From: an uncultured Lachnospiraceae bacterium
Lineage (GTDB): Bacteria; Bacillota; Clostridia; Lachnospirales; Lachnospiraceae
Direction of reading: 5' to 3'
Length of the DNA: 25,329 nucleotides
Assembly: GCA_902764045.1 (NCBI GenBank)
Contig: CACWUI010000005.1
Location: forward strand, 1 to 25,329
The notes beneath the pieces were generated by a model that worked only from the letters and a program-made list of their open reading frames with translations, ran no database searches and was not told the origin of the DNA. Both the position numbers and the translations under genes were made by a program. How positions within the stretch are numbered: the first letter of the stretch is position 1; the number at the start of each line of letters is the position of its first letter. This document shows, piece by piece, positions 1 to 7,672 of the stretch.

Positions 1-1377
1 CTGGCTCTTTCCATGAGCATAACGGTACTGGTTATCTCCTGTCCATGCGCCATGGGGCTTGCCACCCCCGTTGCCATAATGGTGGGTACGGGAAAAGGGG
101 CCCAGAGCGGTATCCTCATCCGTTCCGGCGAGGCTCTTGAGACCGCCCATAATGCGGACACGGTGGTGCTTGATAAGACCGGGACCATCACCATGGGAAA
201 ACCCCAGGTGACCGATGTGATCCTTACCGGGGAAATGAAGGAACCGGAACTTTTGGAAATGGCCTCGGGTCTTGAAAACGGCAGTTCCCATCCCCTTGCC
301 ATGGCCATTATGGAGCATGCGGATAAAAAGGGAATAACCGTGCCTGAGGTGACTGATTTTGAGGAAGTTCACGGCAGGGGCGTAAGAGCCGTTTATAAAG
401 GTAAAAAGGTTATTTCCGGTAATTTAAGATTTATGAATGAAGAGGGGATAGAAGACATACCCACAGATAAGCTGGATGTGCTGGCTTCCGAAGGAAAGAC
501 GCCCATACTTTTTGCATCGGGCGGTAAAGTGAGCGGGATCATTGCCATGGCTGACGTGGTGAAGCCCACAAGCGCCCGGGCGATACGCAGGTTTAAGGAG
601 CTGGGGCTTTCGGTGGTCATGCTCACCGGGGATAATGAGCTTACCGCCGCATCCGTTTGTAAAAGCATAGGGATCGATTCCTACGTGGCGGAAGTGCTGC
701 CGCAGGATAAGGAAAAAGAGGTTGCCCGTCTCCAAAACGAAGGTCACAGTGTTATAATGATAGGTGACGGTATCAACGATGCCCCGGCCCTTACAAGGGC
801 GGATTTCGGACTGGCCATCGGAGCCGGGACAGACATTGCAATGGAAAGCGCAGACGCAGTCCTGATAAAGAGTGACCTGCTGGATGCGGTGACTGCCGTA
901 AGGCTTTCGAAAGCCACCATCAGAAACATCAAGCAGAATCTGTTCTGGGCATTTTTCTACAATGCGATCTGTATCCCCATTGCAGCAGGTGTCCTCTACC
1001 CGGGACTTGGCATAAGGCTGACTCCCATGATAGGCTCCGCCGCCATGGGTCTGTCCAGTGTGTTTGTGGTGTTTAATGCACTAAGGCTTAAGTTTTTTAA
1101 GCCGGAGCAGGCGAATATTGAAGACAGCGAAGATAAAGAGATTTCAACAGGAAAGGAAGAAATGATCATGGAAAAAGAGATAAGTATTGAAGGAATGTCA
1201 TGCCAGCATTGTGTAAAAGCGGTAACTAATGCGCTTTCCGCCATAGACGGGGTAAGCGACGTGGTAGTGGACCTTGAGGCTAAGAAGGCCACGTTGAAGG
1301 TAACGGATACGGTAACGGATGATATGTTAAAAGATGCCATCACCGAAGAAGGATATGAGGTGACGGCTTTTAATTGA
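1..1377 (+). CDS. copA: Copper-exporting P1B-type ATPase, C-terminal part, with C-terminal HMA domain (5' partial)
   Basis: The reading frame is open from the window edge, so the N-terminal part is missing. Seen in order: the ion-binding membrane motif CPC (SCPCAMGLATP), the phosphorylation motif DKTGTIT near nt 172, the SSHPLA nucleotide-binding motif, MLTGDN, the hinge GDGINDAPAL near nt 766, two final membrane segments, and then a heavy-metal-associated domain with GMSCQHC at about nt 1192-1212. CPC plus HP assigns it to Cu(I)-type P1B ATPases, which pump copper out of the cytoplasm using ATP. The metal-binding domain at the C-terminus is less usual than the N-terminal position; whether N-terminal copies also exist cannot be seen. 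A possible internal start for the HMA part is listed separately. No T-run terminator follows, only a REP-like hairpin. Confidence 0.95.
   Translation: MALSMSITVLVISCPCAMGLATPVAIMVGTGKGAQSGILIRSGEALETAHNADTVVLDKTGTITMGKPQVTDVILTGEMKEPELLEMASGLENGSSHPLAMAIMEHADKKGITVPEVTDFEEVHGRGVRAVYKGKKVISGNLRFMNEEGIEDIPTDKLDVLASEGKTPILFASGGKVSGIIAMADVVKPTSARAIRRFKELGLSVVMLTGDNELTAASVCKSIGIDSYVAEVLPQDKEKEVARLQNEGHSVIMIGDGINDAPALTRADFGLAIGAGTDIAMESADAVLIKSDLLDAVTAVRLSKATIRNIKQNLFWAFFYNAICIPIAAGVLYPGLGIRLTPMIGSAAMGLSSVFVVFNALRLKFFKPEQANIEDSEDKEISTGKEEMIMEKEISIEGMSCQHCVKAVTNALSAIDGVSDVVVDLEAKKATLKVTDTVTDDMLKDAITEEGYEVTAFN
1168..1377 (+). other. Possible internally initiated CopZ-like copper chaperone within copA
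   Basis: In frame with copA, a purine-rich ribosome-binding-like stretch (GGAAAGGAAG, 1150-1159) lies 8 nt before an ATG at 1168. Initiation there would give a 69-residue protein starting MEKEISIEGMSCQHC, which is a complete HMA fold with the CxxC copper site and about the length of free-standing CopZ chaperones. The preceding linker, nt 1100-1160, is charged and low in complexity, as expected between separable domains. This is an inference: the same DNA certainly encodes the tail of the ATPase, and separate translation is not shown. Confidence 0.4.
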
Positions 1378-1386
1378 TATAAGGAG

Positions 1387-1446
1387 ACCGGGGGACGGTT
1401 TTTGTGTCGCCCGCTAGGGAGATTTAAGAACCGTCCCCGAGTCCCT
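1387..1446. repeat. REP-like palindromic element, copy 1
   Basis: GGGGACGGTT (1391-1400) pairs perfectly with AACCGTCCCC (1429-1438), and a nearly complementary inner stem (TCGCCC with GGGAGA) closes towards a GCTA loop. The same core recurs at 7511-7520 and in weaker form near 17014 and 19573, always outside genes. From memory, GGGGAC-rich palindromes of this kind in Clostridia are non-autonomous elements linked to REP-associated tyrosine transposases; no transposase is in the window. Confidence 0.7.
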
Positions 1447-1515
1447 CGAAGGAATCGTTATCATATTCATTTTTATCTTTAATCTGACATTTTCAAGTAT
1501 AGTCGATGTGGCCAT
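1414..1515 (-). pseudogene. Short reverse-strand ORF, probable 5' remnant of a small gene
   Basis: On the reverse strand a GAGG-type ribosome binding site stands 7 nt before ATG (1513-1515). The ORF begins MATSTILENVRLKIKMNM and stops after 33 codons inside the REP-like element. Upstream, a TATAAT hexamer (plus-strand 1563-1568) could be its -10 box. The last third of the peptide is encoded by the repeat, which suggests the element's insertion or a deletion removed the rest of the gene. I do not recognise the family. It could also be a short peptide gene or chance. Confidence 0.35.
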
Positions 1516-1658
1516 ATCAGCACCTCGTTTTAATTACAAATATTAGTTGCTGTTATCATAGTATTATATCCGTTACAAAACAAGAGTTCGATTTAACGAA
1601 ATTGTTAAAATAATATAAAAAATATCTTCAATTACCTCCGGCTAATATTTGCAGTATT

Positions 1659-1705
1659 TTTAACAAAAATCTGTATCTGTGTACAATACAAAGTAACTTT
1701 GTATT
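1659..1705 (+). promoter_or_regulatory. Putative adhesin promoter with overlapping 10-bp dyad
   Basis: A weak -35 (TTTAAC, 1659-1664), a 17-nt spacer and a -10 (TACAAT, 1682-1687) form a plausible sigma-A promoter. AATACAAAGT (1685-1694) and ACTTTGTATT (1696-1705) form a perfect inverted repeat around one base, overlapping the -10 and the expected start of transcription. This suits an operator. It could instead fold as a 9-bp hairpin with a TAA loop followed by ATTTTT, a weak leader terminator. The adhesin ribosome binding site AAGGAGGAA (1725-1733) follows. Confidence 0.4.
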
Positions 1706-1738
1706 ATTTTTAGTATCCCATAAAAAGGAGGAAACAAT

Positions 1739-4700
1739 ATGAAACCGAAATGTAAGGAAAAAAAGGGGGTGACCCGCTGGATCGCAGTGATGCTGGCGGT
1801 GTTGGTTGCTGCACTTTTGGTGGTGCCCACAACGTTTTCGTTTTTTGAAACGGAAGTTTCGGCAGAAATTGACCGTGATAATATTCCGGGCAACCCTGGA
1901 GGAGACAATGTGTCAGAGAATGTAACGTCTATAGTTATTGCGGAAGATTTTAATAAAGAGGAATATGAGAAAATAGATGAAAACATCTATGCAGTGACCC
2001 ATTTTAAGAACATCGGCTTTACAGTTAATTTTGATTTGCCTGATGGAGAAATTAATGCTGGGGATTATATTATAGTTGACTGGCCGGGAGTAGGTGATAA
2101 GTTGGCGAAGTTCTCGCCTAATCCCAATAAAGTCCCTCTGGTTGCCAAGGATGAAACAGAATATGGTGAGGCAATCCTGACGGATCAAGGCGCAGTAATC
2201 ATTTTTAATGAAAATGTCACAAAGAATAGTGATGTAAGTGGTTATGTAAAGATTTGGGGCAGAATCAAGAAAAATAAGAATCAGGAACAAGAACCGGACA
2301 CCTTTACAGTATCTCAGGATGATAAGACTCTTGAATTCATAGTTAAGTCTTCCGGAGATACAGTTGGAGGAACTAATCTCTTGGATAAGTGGGGTACATA
2401 TGACGGTGAACATGACGTATTAGACTGGACCATTAATATTAACGAACCGGCAGAGGGTGGCTTTACAGGCGATACAATAATAGAAGATAAATTTGGTATC
2501 AACCAAGAAATGGTTGGTAATGTAAGACTGTATGTACACAATAAAAAAACGAATGGGGATTGGCGCACGGTTGATGAATATGCGCAGACCCTTGATAATA
2601 CCACTCCATACAGCATTGACGGAAAAGACTACGCATCTTATAGAGAATTTTTTATGAGAAGTGTTGAGGACTTAGAAGAAGGGGATACCTATGAAAGTAT
2701 TAAGGACTTGCCCATAGCATTTCTCTATTATGATGAAAACCATGGCACAAGTGACAAAGGATATACCTGGATAAATCATAATTCCGGTTATGTGGTTTGG
2801 GGATTTAATAAAGACTCAGCAGATCACTATTATTATATTCAAAAAGATTTACCCTCCGGCGTTGTCTTGGAATATGATCAGGAAAATATTAATTTCACCA
2901 TACCTAAAGAGTTGATGAATAATAATTTTCTGAAATTATCTTACCTTACCAGTATCACTGATAATGGCATACAGGTAGAATATTTTAACTACGCTAAAAT
3001 GATTAATAAATACAATGGTAAGGGCGAGGATAAGGAATTTCCGTATGGAACGGAATACCACGGCTCCGAAGCCGGAATACAGGGAATTCCGTATAATGCT
3101 ATCCAGGTAAAGAAAACGTTATCATCAAACGGAACGGATAAACCTACACCTCTTGCAGGAATCTATTTCGAAGTAACCAAGGACGGTGATGATACATTTA
3201 AGAGACATATAGTTTCCAATGGAGATGGAATTGCCAGACTGGCTAAGCTTAAACCGGGAGGGAAGTATTATGTAAGAGAAATGACGGAAGGCGAGGCTAT
3301 AGCAGCAGGTTATACGGATGCTGATTATCCTGACAACCTGAATGTTGACACAACACCCAGAGAAGTGACGGTTAACACAGATGCTTCCGGAAGTGGAGTT
3401 GAAATAGAGTGGGAGAATACCTTGACTTCGTCAACTGTGGTACCTGTAACGCTGGCTCTTACGTCATCCAAGTCTCTGGTTGATGGAGAAGGGACTTCAA
3501 TCAATATTGGTGACCAGAGCTCCGATTATTATGATGCATTTACATTTACAATAACCGGTGAGGTTACAGATGGTGATGCTACAAAGGCACCGCTTCCGGG
3601 GGGTGCAACCGGTGATTCTGTAGAAGTTAATAACGAAGGTGCTGCCATCAATTTTGGAGATATTACCTTCAAGGAAGCCGGTGTTTATACCTATACTATT
3701 ACCGAAACGACAGATGGCCTGCCGCTTGGCGTTTCCGTTACAGGAACCAATCCTAAGACAATGGTTGTTACCGTTGAGAAAAACGGAAACAAGTTGGAGA
3801 TCACCGGTGTTGAGGTGGATGGTGAGGATGCGTTAAGCACAAAAGAGTCTGCCCCTCCTATTGACAAAGGAAATGGATCATCGGGTGATAGTGGTTCTAA
3901 TAATTCGATTGGCTACTATGAAGGATTTTTGGTTGGGGAAGTGCCGGTATTTTGTATTAATGCTGCAGTAACGAATTCGACAGAAGAATACAAGTACAGC
4001 GAAGGTGAAACTATATACACTTATGATGGTGTAGGTAAAAATGATTCTGGTAACGCAACACCGCTTAATGATGAACAAAGAAAAGCACTTGAAAAAATAC
4101 TATACAACGGATATCCCAATCCGAATCCTACATTCATCCAAAGGGTAAAGGAATTTTGGGAAAATGAGTGGGATTGGAAAGATGCGTCTGAAAGAATCAT
4201 TTCTGATGAGGAAGCCAGGCAGAATTATATGTGGTGGACGCAGATAGCCATCTGGAACATCACCAATCCAAATAATGAAAGAGTAACTCAGTATACTAAT
4301 GGTACATACAAAGAATTATGGTCAAAGATTGTTCAGGATTGTATTGTTGATCCAGAAATACCTGTAGGTAAAGGTGTTAACTTATTTGTATATACACACC
4401 CGACAGGGCAGCCGTTTATTCTTGGTGTACGATCAGAAGAAACATCAACCCAGGGATCCTACTGCGCAGATGTTACATTCACCAACAAATACGAAACCGG
4501 AAACCTTGAGATTTCCAAAACGGTTTCCGGTGACAACGCACCGACGGATGTTTCATTTACATTTACAGTAAGCGAACTGCCGGAAGGAAGTTTTGATTAT
4601 ACGATCAGTGAAGGCACGACAACTGTTAAGACAGGTACTGTATCGAATAATGGAACAGTTGAACTTAAAGGCGGACAGAAAGCTGTCATTACCGGTATTC

Positions 4701-7399
4701 CGGTGGGTGTGAAGTGTACCGTTGTTGAGCAGGACATAGTAGATAGCAGGTGGAGTAATATTACCCCCGGAGACACTAAGACATATGCAAACTTAGAAAT
4801 TAAAGCTGATACGCCGGCAAAAGCTGAGTTTGATAATAAGTATGAAGATACTAAGGTTACAGTAAAGAAGGTTTGGGGACGACATAATGCTGCTGATGCA
4901 ACGGAAGTAATTGTACAACTTAAGAAGGACGGTACAGCAGAAGGCGAGGCAGTAAAACTTAACGCAGGAAATGAATGGACTCATACATGGACTGGTCTTG
5001 TAGTAGGTCATACATATACTGTTGAAGAAACAGGTGTTGACACAGAAAAATATGATATTGATATTAGTGGATCTGCGTCAGAAGGCTTCACAATTACAAA
5101 TACCAATAAAGAGACAGTAGAAGTAAAAGCCACAAAGAAGTGGAAGGAAGTAAATTCCACAACAGGAACAGAGAAAGACGTTCCTGCGCCGGAAGGCGGG
5201 AAGGTAACCTTCACGATAAGTGCAGATGACTCAACGGTAACTATTGCAAATGCAGATCAGGTGCTTGAGTTCACAGCGGAAGAAGGAGTTATTCCTTCCT
5301 CTAAGAGTGTTACATGGAAAGATCTGCCGAAGTATAAGTCAGACGGAACCAAGATAACCTACACGGTAAAAGAGTCAGACTTCGTCGGAAGCGGATTTAC
5401 AAAGGGTAGTGTATCGGGGGATGAAGACAGCACGGACAACTTTGCCTATACTCTGATCAACACCCTGATCAACACAGAGACGCCCGAAACCACTGAAATA
5501 TCGGTTAGCAAGGTATGGGTGGACGATAATAACAAAGACAATTTAAGACCTGACAGCGTTACGGTTCATCTTAGAGCAAACGGCGGAAACATCGGTAAGA
5601 AAGTAGTACTGAATGCAGCAAATAGCTGGACAGGAACATTTACCGACCTTCCTTTAAAAGACGGGGAAAAAGAGATTTCCTACACTGTTATCGAGGATGC
5701 TGTTACGGGTTACACATCAGCCTCTGAGAAAAAAGCAGACGGAAGCTTTGTTATCACCAATACGCATACTCCTGAACCCGAACCCGAAACCACTGAAATA
5801 TCAGTTAGTAAAGTTTGGGTGGACGATGATGATCGTGACGGATTACGCCCCAAGAGCATCAAGGTTTCTCTCAGAGCAAACGGCGGAAATACCGGAAAGA
5901 GCATAGAACTGAATGATGCCAACAACTGGACAGGAAAGTTTACGGATCTTCCTTTAAAAGACGGTGACAAAGTAATTTCCTACACTGTTATGGAGGCGGG
6001 TGTTGAGGGATATGAGCCTGCGTCAAGCAGAGGCGAAGACGGCAGCTTTGTGTTGACCAATACACATGAACCCGGCACTGTGGATATCAAAGGGACAAAA
6101 ACCTGGGATGATGGGGACGATCAGGATAAAAAACGTCCGGAGAAGATAACCATTGATCTTCTGGCAAACGGAAAGAAAGTTGACAGTGTGACCATCAGCG
6201 GAACAAGTTACAGTTTTACCGGTCTTCCCGAGTATGAAAACGGAAGTAAGATCACATATACTGTAGCGGAAAAGAAGGTTGCCGATTACTCGACCACATA
6301 TAAAGGCTACGATATCACCAACACATACACGCCCGGAAAGACCACGGTTACCGTATATAAGGTTTGGGATGATGAACAGGATAAGGACGGCATGCGTCCC
6401 AAGTCGGTAGAAGCAGTGCTTATGGCAACCGTCGGAGGAAAAGAAAGCGAGCTTGATACTGCAGAGCTTAATGATAAAAACGGCTGGACTTACACATGGA
6501 AAGACCTGGATGAAAAGGTTGAGGGTGAGGCCGTAGAGTACAGTGTAGTGGAAAAAACGGTTCCTGAAGGTTATGAATGTGAGGTTACCAACGACGGAAC
6601 GGCATTTACCATCCTTAACAAACATAAGCCGGAAGAACCCACCACGGAACCTACTACCGAACCTACAACAGAGCCCACAACCGAACCCACCACGGAACCT
6701 ACAACCGAACCCACAACGGAACCTACCACATCCCGTGTTCCGGAGATAGCTACGACGGTTAAAGTTGGTGACAAAACAGCCTCATCAGACGCAGCCTGCC
6801 GCCTTACGTTTGATGAAACAATGGCGGTGACAAGCGTTGAGGATACCATCAGGTATACAGGCCTTGTGCCCGGCGCGACTTATACCGTGACAGGTACCAT
6901 CGTTGAGATAGATGCTAATGGAAATATCATAGACGAGTCGGTTGCCACAAAGACGGAGAATTTTGTTGCCGGATCCGCAGACGGAGAATGGACAATGGTA
7001 TTTGATAATGTGACATTAAATCCTTACTCCAAATATGTGGTGTTTGAGTCAGCATTTACCCCCGGCGGCGAGGATGATAAGGGCACGGAGGAGAATCCGA
7101 TCATTCATAGGAATGTAGATGATAAGGCACAGACCATCCTTACGGAAAATGAGAATGGCAAGACCCTTGATGATGTGGAAATCGAAACCGAATCATCTGA
7201 TGAAACCACATCGTCAGACGAAGACTCCAAGCTTGACGAGCAGGGAGGTAAGAAGAAAAAGGTAGTAGTAAAGAAGAAGAGTCCAGGAACCGGTGACGAA
7301 TCAAACACAGCCCTTTACATTGTTGCAGCTGTTGCGGCAGCAGGTATCGCGGCAACTTCGATCACGCTTGGATCCAAGAGACGAGGAAGAAAAAGATAA
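1739..7399 (+). CDS. Giant multidomain wall-anchored adhesin (thioester, CnaB, Spy0128-like and T-Q ester domains)
   Basis: 1886 aa with a strong RBS (AAGGAGG). Signal peptide with cleavage likely after VSA (residue 42). Residues about 60-440 resemble MSCRAMM-type Ig-like adhesion domains. A CnaB domain (about 455-561) is followed by a Spy0128-like pilin linker domain (about 567-705), a thioester domain (about 715-915) with Cys739 (VFCIN) and Gln835 (TQIAIW), then a series of CnaB-like repeats (about 917-1630), a Pro-Thr-Thr-Glu stalk (1634-1664) and a VaFE/T-Q ester domain (about 1668-1805; Thr1672/1673 with Gln1798). The C-terminus has SPGTG (1848-1852), a membrane segment and KRRGRKR, a sortase sorting signal of the (S/P)PxTG type. 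The role in covalent host or polymer adhesion is inferred from the domains. The two sortases downstream probably process it. The first half and the thioester region look more AT-rich than the rest, suggesting mosaic assembly. Confidence 0.92.
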   Translation: MKPKCKEKKGVTRWIAVMLAVLVAALLVVPTTFSFFETEVSAEIDRDNIPGNPGGDNVSENVTSIVIAEDFNKEEYEKIDENIYAVTHFKNIGFTVNFDLPDGEINAGDYIIVDWPGVGDKLAKFSPNPNKVPLVAKDETEYGEAILTDQGAVIIFNENVTKNSDVSGYVKIWGRIKKNKNQEQEPDTFTVSQDDKTLEFIVKSSGDTVGGTNLLDKWGTYDGEHDVLDWTININEPAEGGFTGDTIIEDKFGINQEMVGNVRLYVHNKKTNGDWRTVDEYAQTLDNTTPYSIDGKDYASYREFFMRSVEDLEEGDTYESIKDLPIAFLYYDENHGTSDKGYTWINHNSGYVVWGFNKDSADHYYYIQKDLPSGVVLEYDQENINFTIPKELMNNNFLKLSYLTSITDNGIQVEYFNYAKMINKYNGKGEDKEFPYGTEYHGSEAGIQGIPYNAIQVKKTLSSNGTDKPTPLAGIYFEVTKDGDDTFKRHIVSNGDGIARLAKLKPGGKYYVREMTEGEAIAAGYTDADYPDNLNVDTTPREVTVNTDASGSGVEIEWENTLTSSTVVPVTLALTSSKSLVDGEGTSINIGDQSSDYYDAFTFTITGEVTDGDATKAPLPGGATGDSVEVNNEGAAINFGDITFKEAGVYTYTITETTDGLPLGVSVTGTNPKTMVVTVEKNGNKLEITGVEVDGEDALSTKESAPPIDKGNGSSGDSGSNNSIGYYEGFLVGEVPVFCINAAVTNSTEEYKYSEGETIYTYDGVGKNDSGNATPLNDEQRKALEKILYNGYPNPNPTFIQRVKEFWENEWDWKDASERIISDEEARQNYMWWTQIAIWNITNPNNERVTQYTNGTYKELWSKIVQDCIVDPEIPVGKGVNLFVYTHPTGQPFILGVRSEETSTQGSYCADVTFTNKYETGNLEISKTVSGDNAPTDVSFTFTVSELPEGSFDYTISEGTTTVKTGTVSNNGTVELKGGQKAVITGIPVGVKCTVVEQDIVDSRWSNITPGDTKTYANLEIKADTPAKAEFDNKYEDTKVTVKKVWGRHNAADATEVIVQLKKDGTAEGEAVKLNAGNEWTHTWTGLVVGHTYTVEETGVDTEKYDIDISGSASEGFTITNTNKETVEVKATKKWKEVNSTTGTEKDVPAPEGGKVTFTISADDSTVTIANADQVLEFTAEEGVIPSSKSVTWKDLPKYKSDGTKITYTVKESDFVGSGFTKGSVSGDEDSTDNFAYTLINTLINTETPETTEISVSKVWVDDNNKDNLRPDSVTVHLRANGGNIGKKVVLNAANSWTGTFTDLPLKDGEKEISYTVIEDAVTGYTSASEKKADGSFVITNTHTPEPEPETTEISVSKVWVDDDDRDGLRPKSIKVSLRANGGNTGKSIELNDANNWTGKFTDLPLKDGDKVISYTVMEAGVEGYEPASSRGEDGSFVLTNTHEPGTVDIKGTKTWDDGDDQDKKRPEKITIDLLANGKKVDSVTISGTSYSFTGLPEYENGSKITYTVAEKKVADYSTTYKGYDITNTYTPGKTTVTVYKVWDDEQDKDGMRPKSVEAVLMATVGGKESELDTAELNDKNGWTYTWKDLDEKVEGEAVEYSVVEKTVPEGYECEVTNDGTAFTILNKHKPEEPTTEPTTEPTTEPTTEPTTEPTTEPTTEPTTSRVPEIATTVKVGDKTASSDAACRLTFDETMAVTSVEDTIRYTGLVPGATYTVTGTIVEIDANGNIIDESVATKTENFVAGSADGEWTMVFDNVTLNPYSKYVVFESAFTPGGEDDKGTEENPIIHRNVDDKAQTILTENENGKTLDDVEIETESSDETTSSDEDSKLDEQGGKKKKVVVKKKSPGTGDESNTALYIVAAVAAAGIAATSITLGSKRRGRKR
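5489..6076 (+). repeat. Tandem CnaB-domain duplication inside the adhesin (300-nt period)
   Basis: The segment starting at 5489 is repeated with clear DNA-level identity exactly 300 nt later at 5789 (both encode TTEISVSKVWVDD). The two units share long matches including the FTDLPLKDG stretch and end in ITNTH or LTNTH. Each unit is a CnaB fold with the expected Lys (SKVW), Glu (SYTV-IE or ME) and Asn (TNTH) of an intramolecular isopeptide bond. Flanking CnaB-like units (from residues 1037, 1447 and 1534) are more diverged. Confidence 0.85.
6638..6730 (+). repeat. Pro-Thr-Thr-Glu low-complexity repeat in the adhesin
   Basis: Seven and three-quarter units of PTTE, encoded by a 12-nt repeat with varied third codon positions (CCC/CCT, ACC/ACA/ACG). 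It forms an extended stalk between the last CnaB domain and the T-Q ester domain. The synonymous variation argues for maintained protein sequence rather than very recent slippage. Confidence 0.9.
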
Positions 7400-7433
7400 G
7401 ATAGTATCTTGATCTGCAAATAAATAATTTTTC

Positions 7434-7490
7434 CCGCAGGAGTCATGTTCGTCTTTTAACGCTGACGAAAATGAAACCTGCGGTTTTTTT
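7434..7490 (+). terminator. Rho-independent terminator of the adhesin gene
   Basis: CCGCAGG (7434-7440) pairs with CCTGCGG (7477-7483), with an inner stem TTCGTC/GACGAA (7448-7453/7464-7469), directly followed by seven T (7484-7490). It separates the adhesin transcript from the sortase genes, which have their own promoter. Confidence 0.85.
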
Positions 7491-7504
7491 GCGTAAATCC
7501 CGAG

Positions 7505-7561
7505 GGACATGGGGACGGTTTTCTGTCTCCCGAAGGGAGACTGAGAACCGTCACCGTGTCC
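7505..7561. repeat. REP-like palindromic element, copy 2
   Basis: A nearly self-complementary element: arms of about 27 nt (7505-7531 and 7535-7561) differ at only four positions around a GAA loop, with the shared core GGGGACGGTT at 7511-7520 and inner stem TCTCCC/GGGAGA. It lies just after the adhesin terminator. Same family as 1387-1446. Confidence 0.75.
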
Positions 7562-7600
7562 TGAGTAAAATGAAAACCCCCATTTTCCCCTGTGAATTAC

Positions 7601-7629
7601 TTGACACTGCCTTATAAAAAAGGGATAAT
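7601..7629 (+). promoter_or_regulatory. Sigma-A promoter for the sortase pair
   Basis: TTGACA (7601-7606), a 17-nt spacer and GATAAT (7624-7629) give a near-consensus promoter. Transcription would start about 7636, leaving a leader of roughly 35 nt before the TTG start of the class C sortase. Confidence 0.75.
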
Positions 7630-7672
7630 GAAGTGATAAGATATGATATGATATATGAGGTTTTAGATACAG

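Larger units (their letters stand above)
1378..1738. other. Gene-poor intergenic stretch between copA and the adhesin
   Basis: No complete gene is visible. The stretch holds a GGGGACGGTT palindromic repeat (about 1387-1446), a short reverse-strand ORF remnant (1414-1515) with its own ribosome binding site, an AT-rich segment (about 1520-1660), and the adhesin promoter region with a perfect 10-bp dyad (1685-1705). Confidence 0.7.

Noticed and set aside
1913..2413. 166-codon reverse-strand ORF inside the adhesin gene
   Set aside because: Composition is that of a shadow frame in AT-rich coding DNA, with no RBS and no recognisable motif.
6638..6730. CRISPR-like short tandem repeat
   Set aside because: The 12-nt units are contiguous, coding and without spacers.
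6571..6849. Reverse-strand ORF with VVGS repeats opposite the adhesin stalk
   Set aside because: It is the antisense reading of the PTTE repeat; no RBS or family match, and the forward frame is clearly coding.
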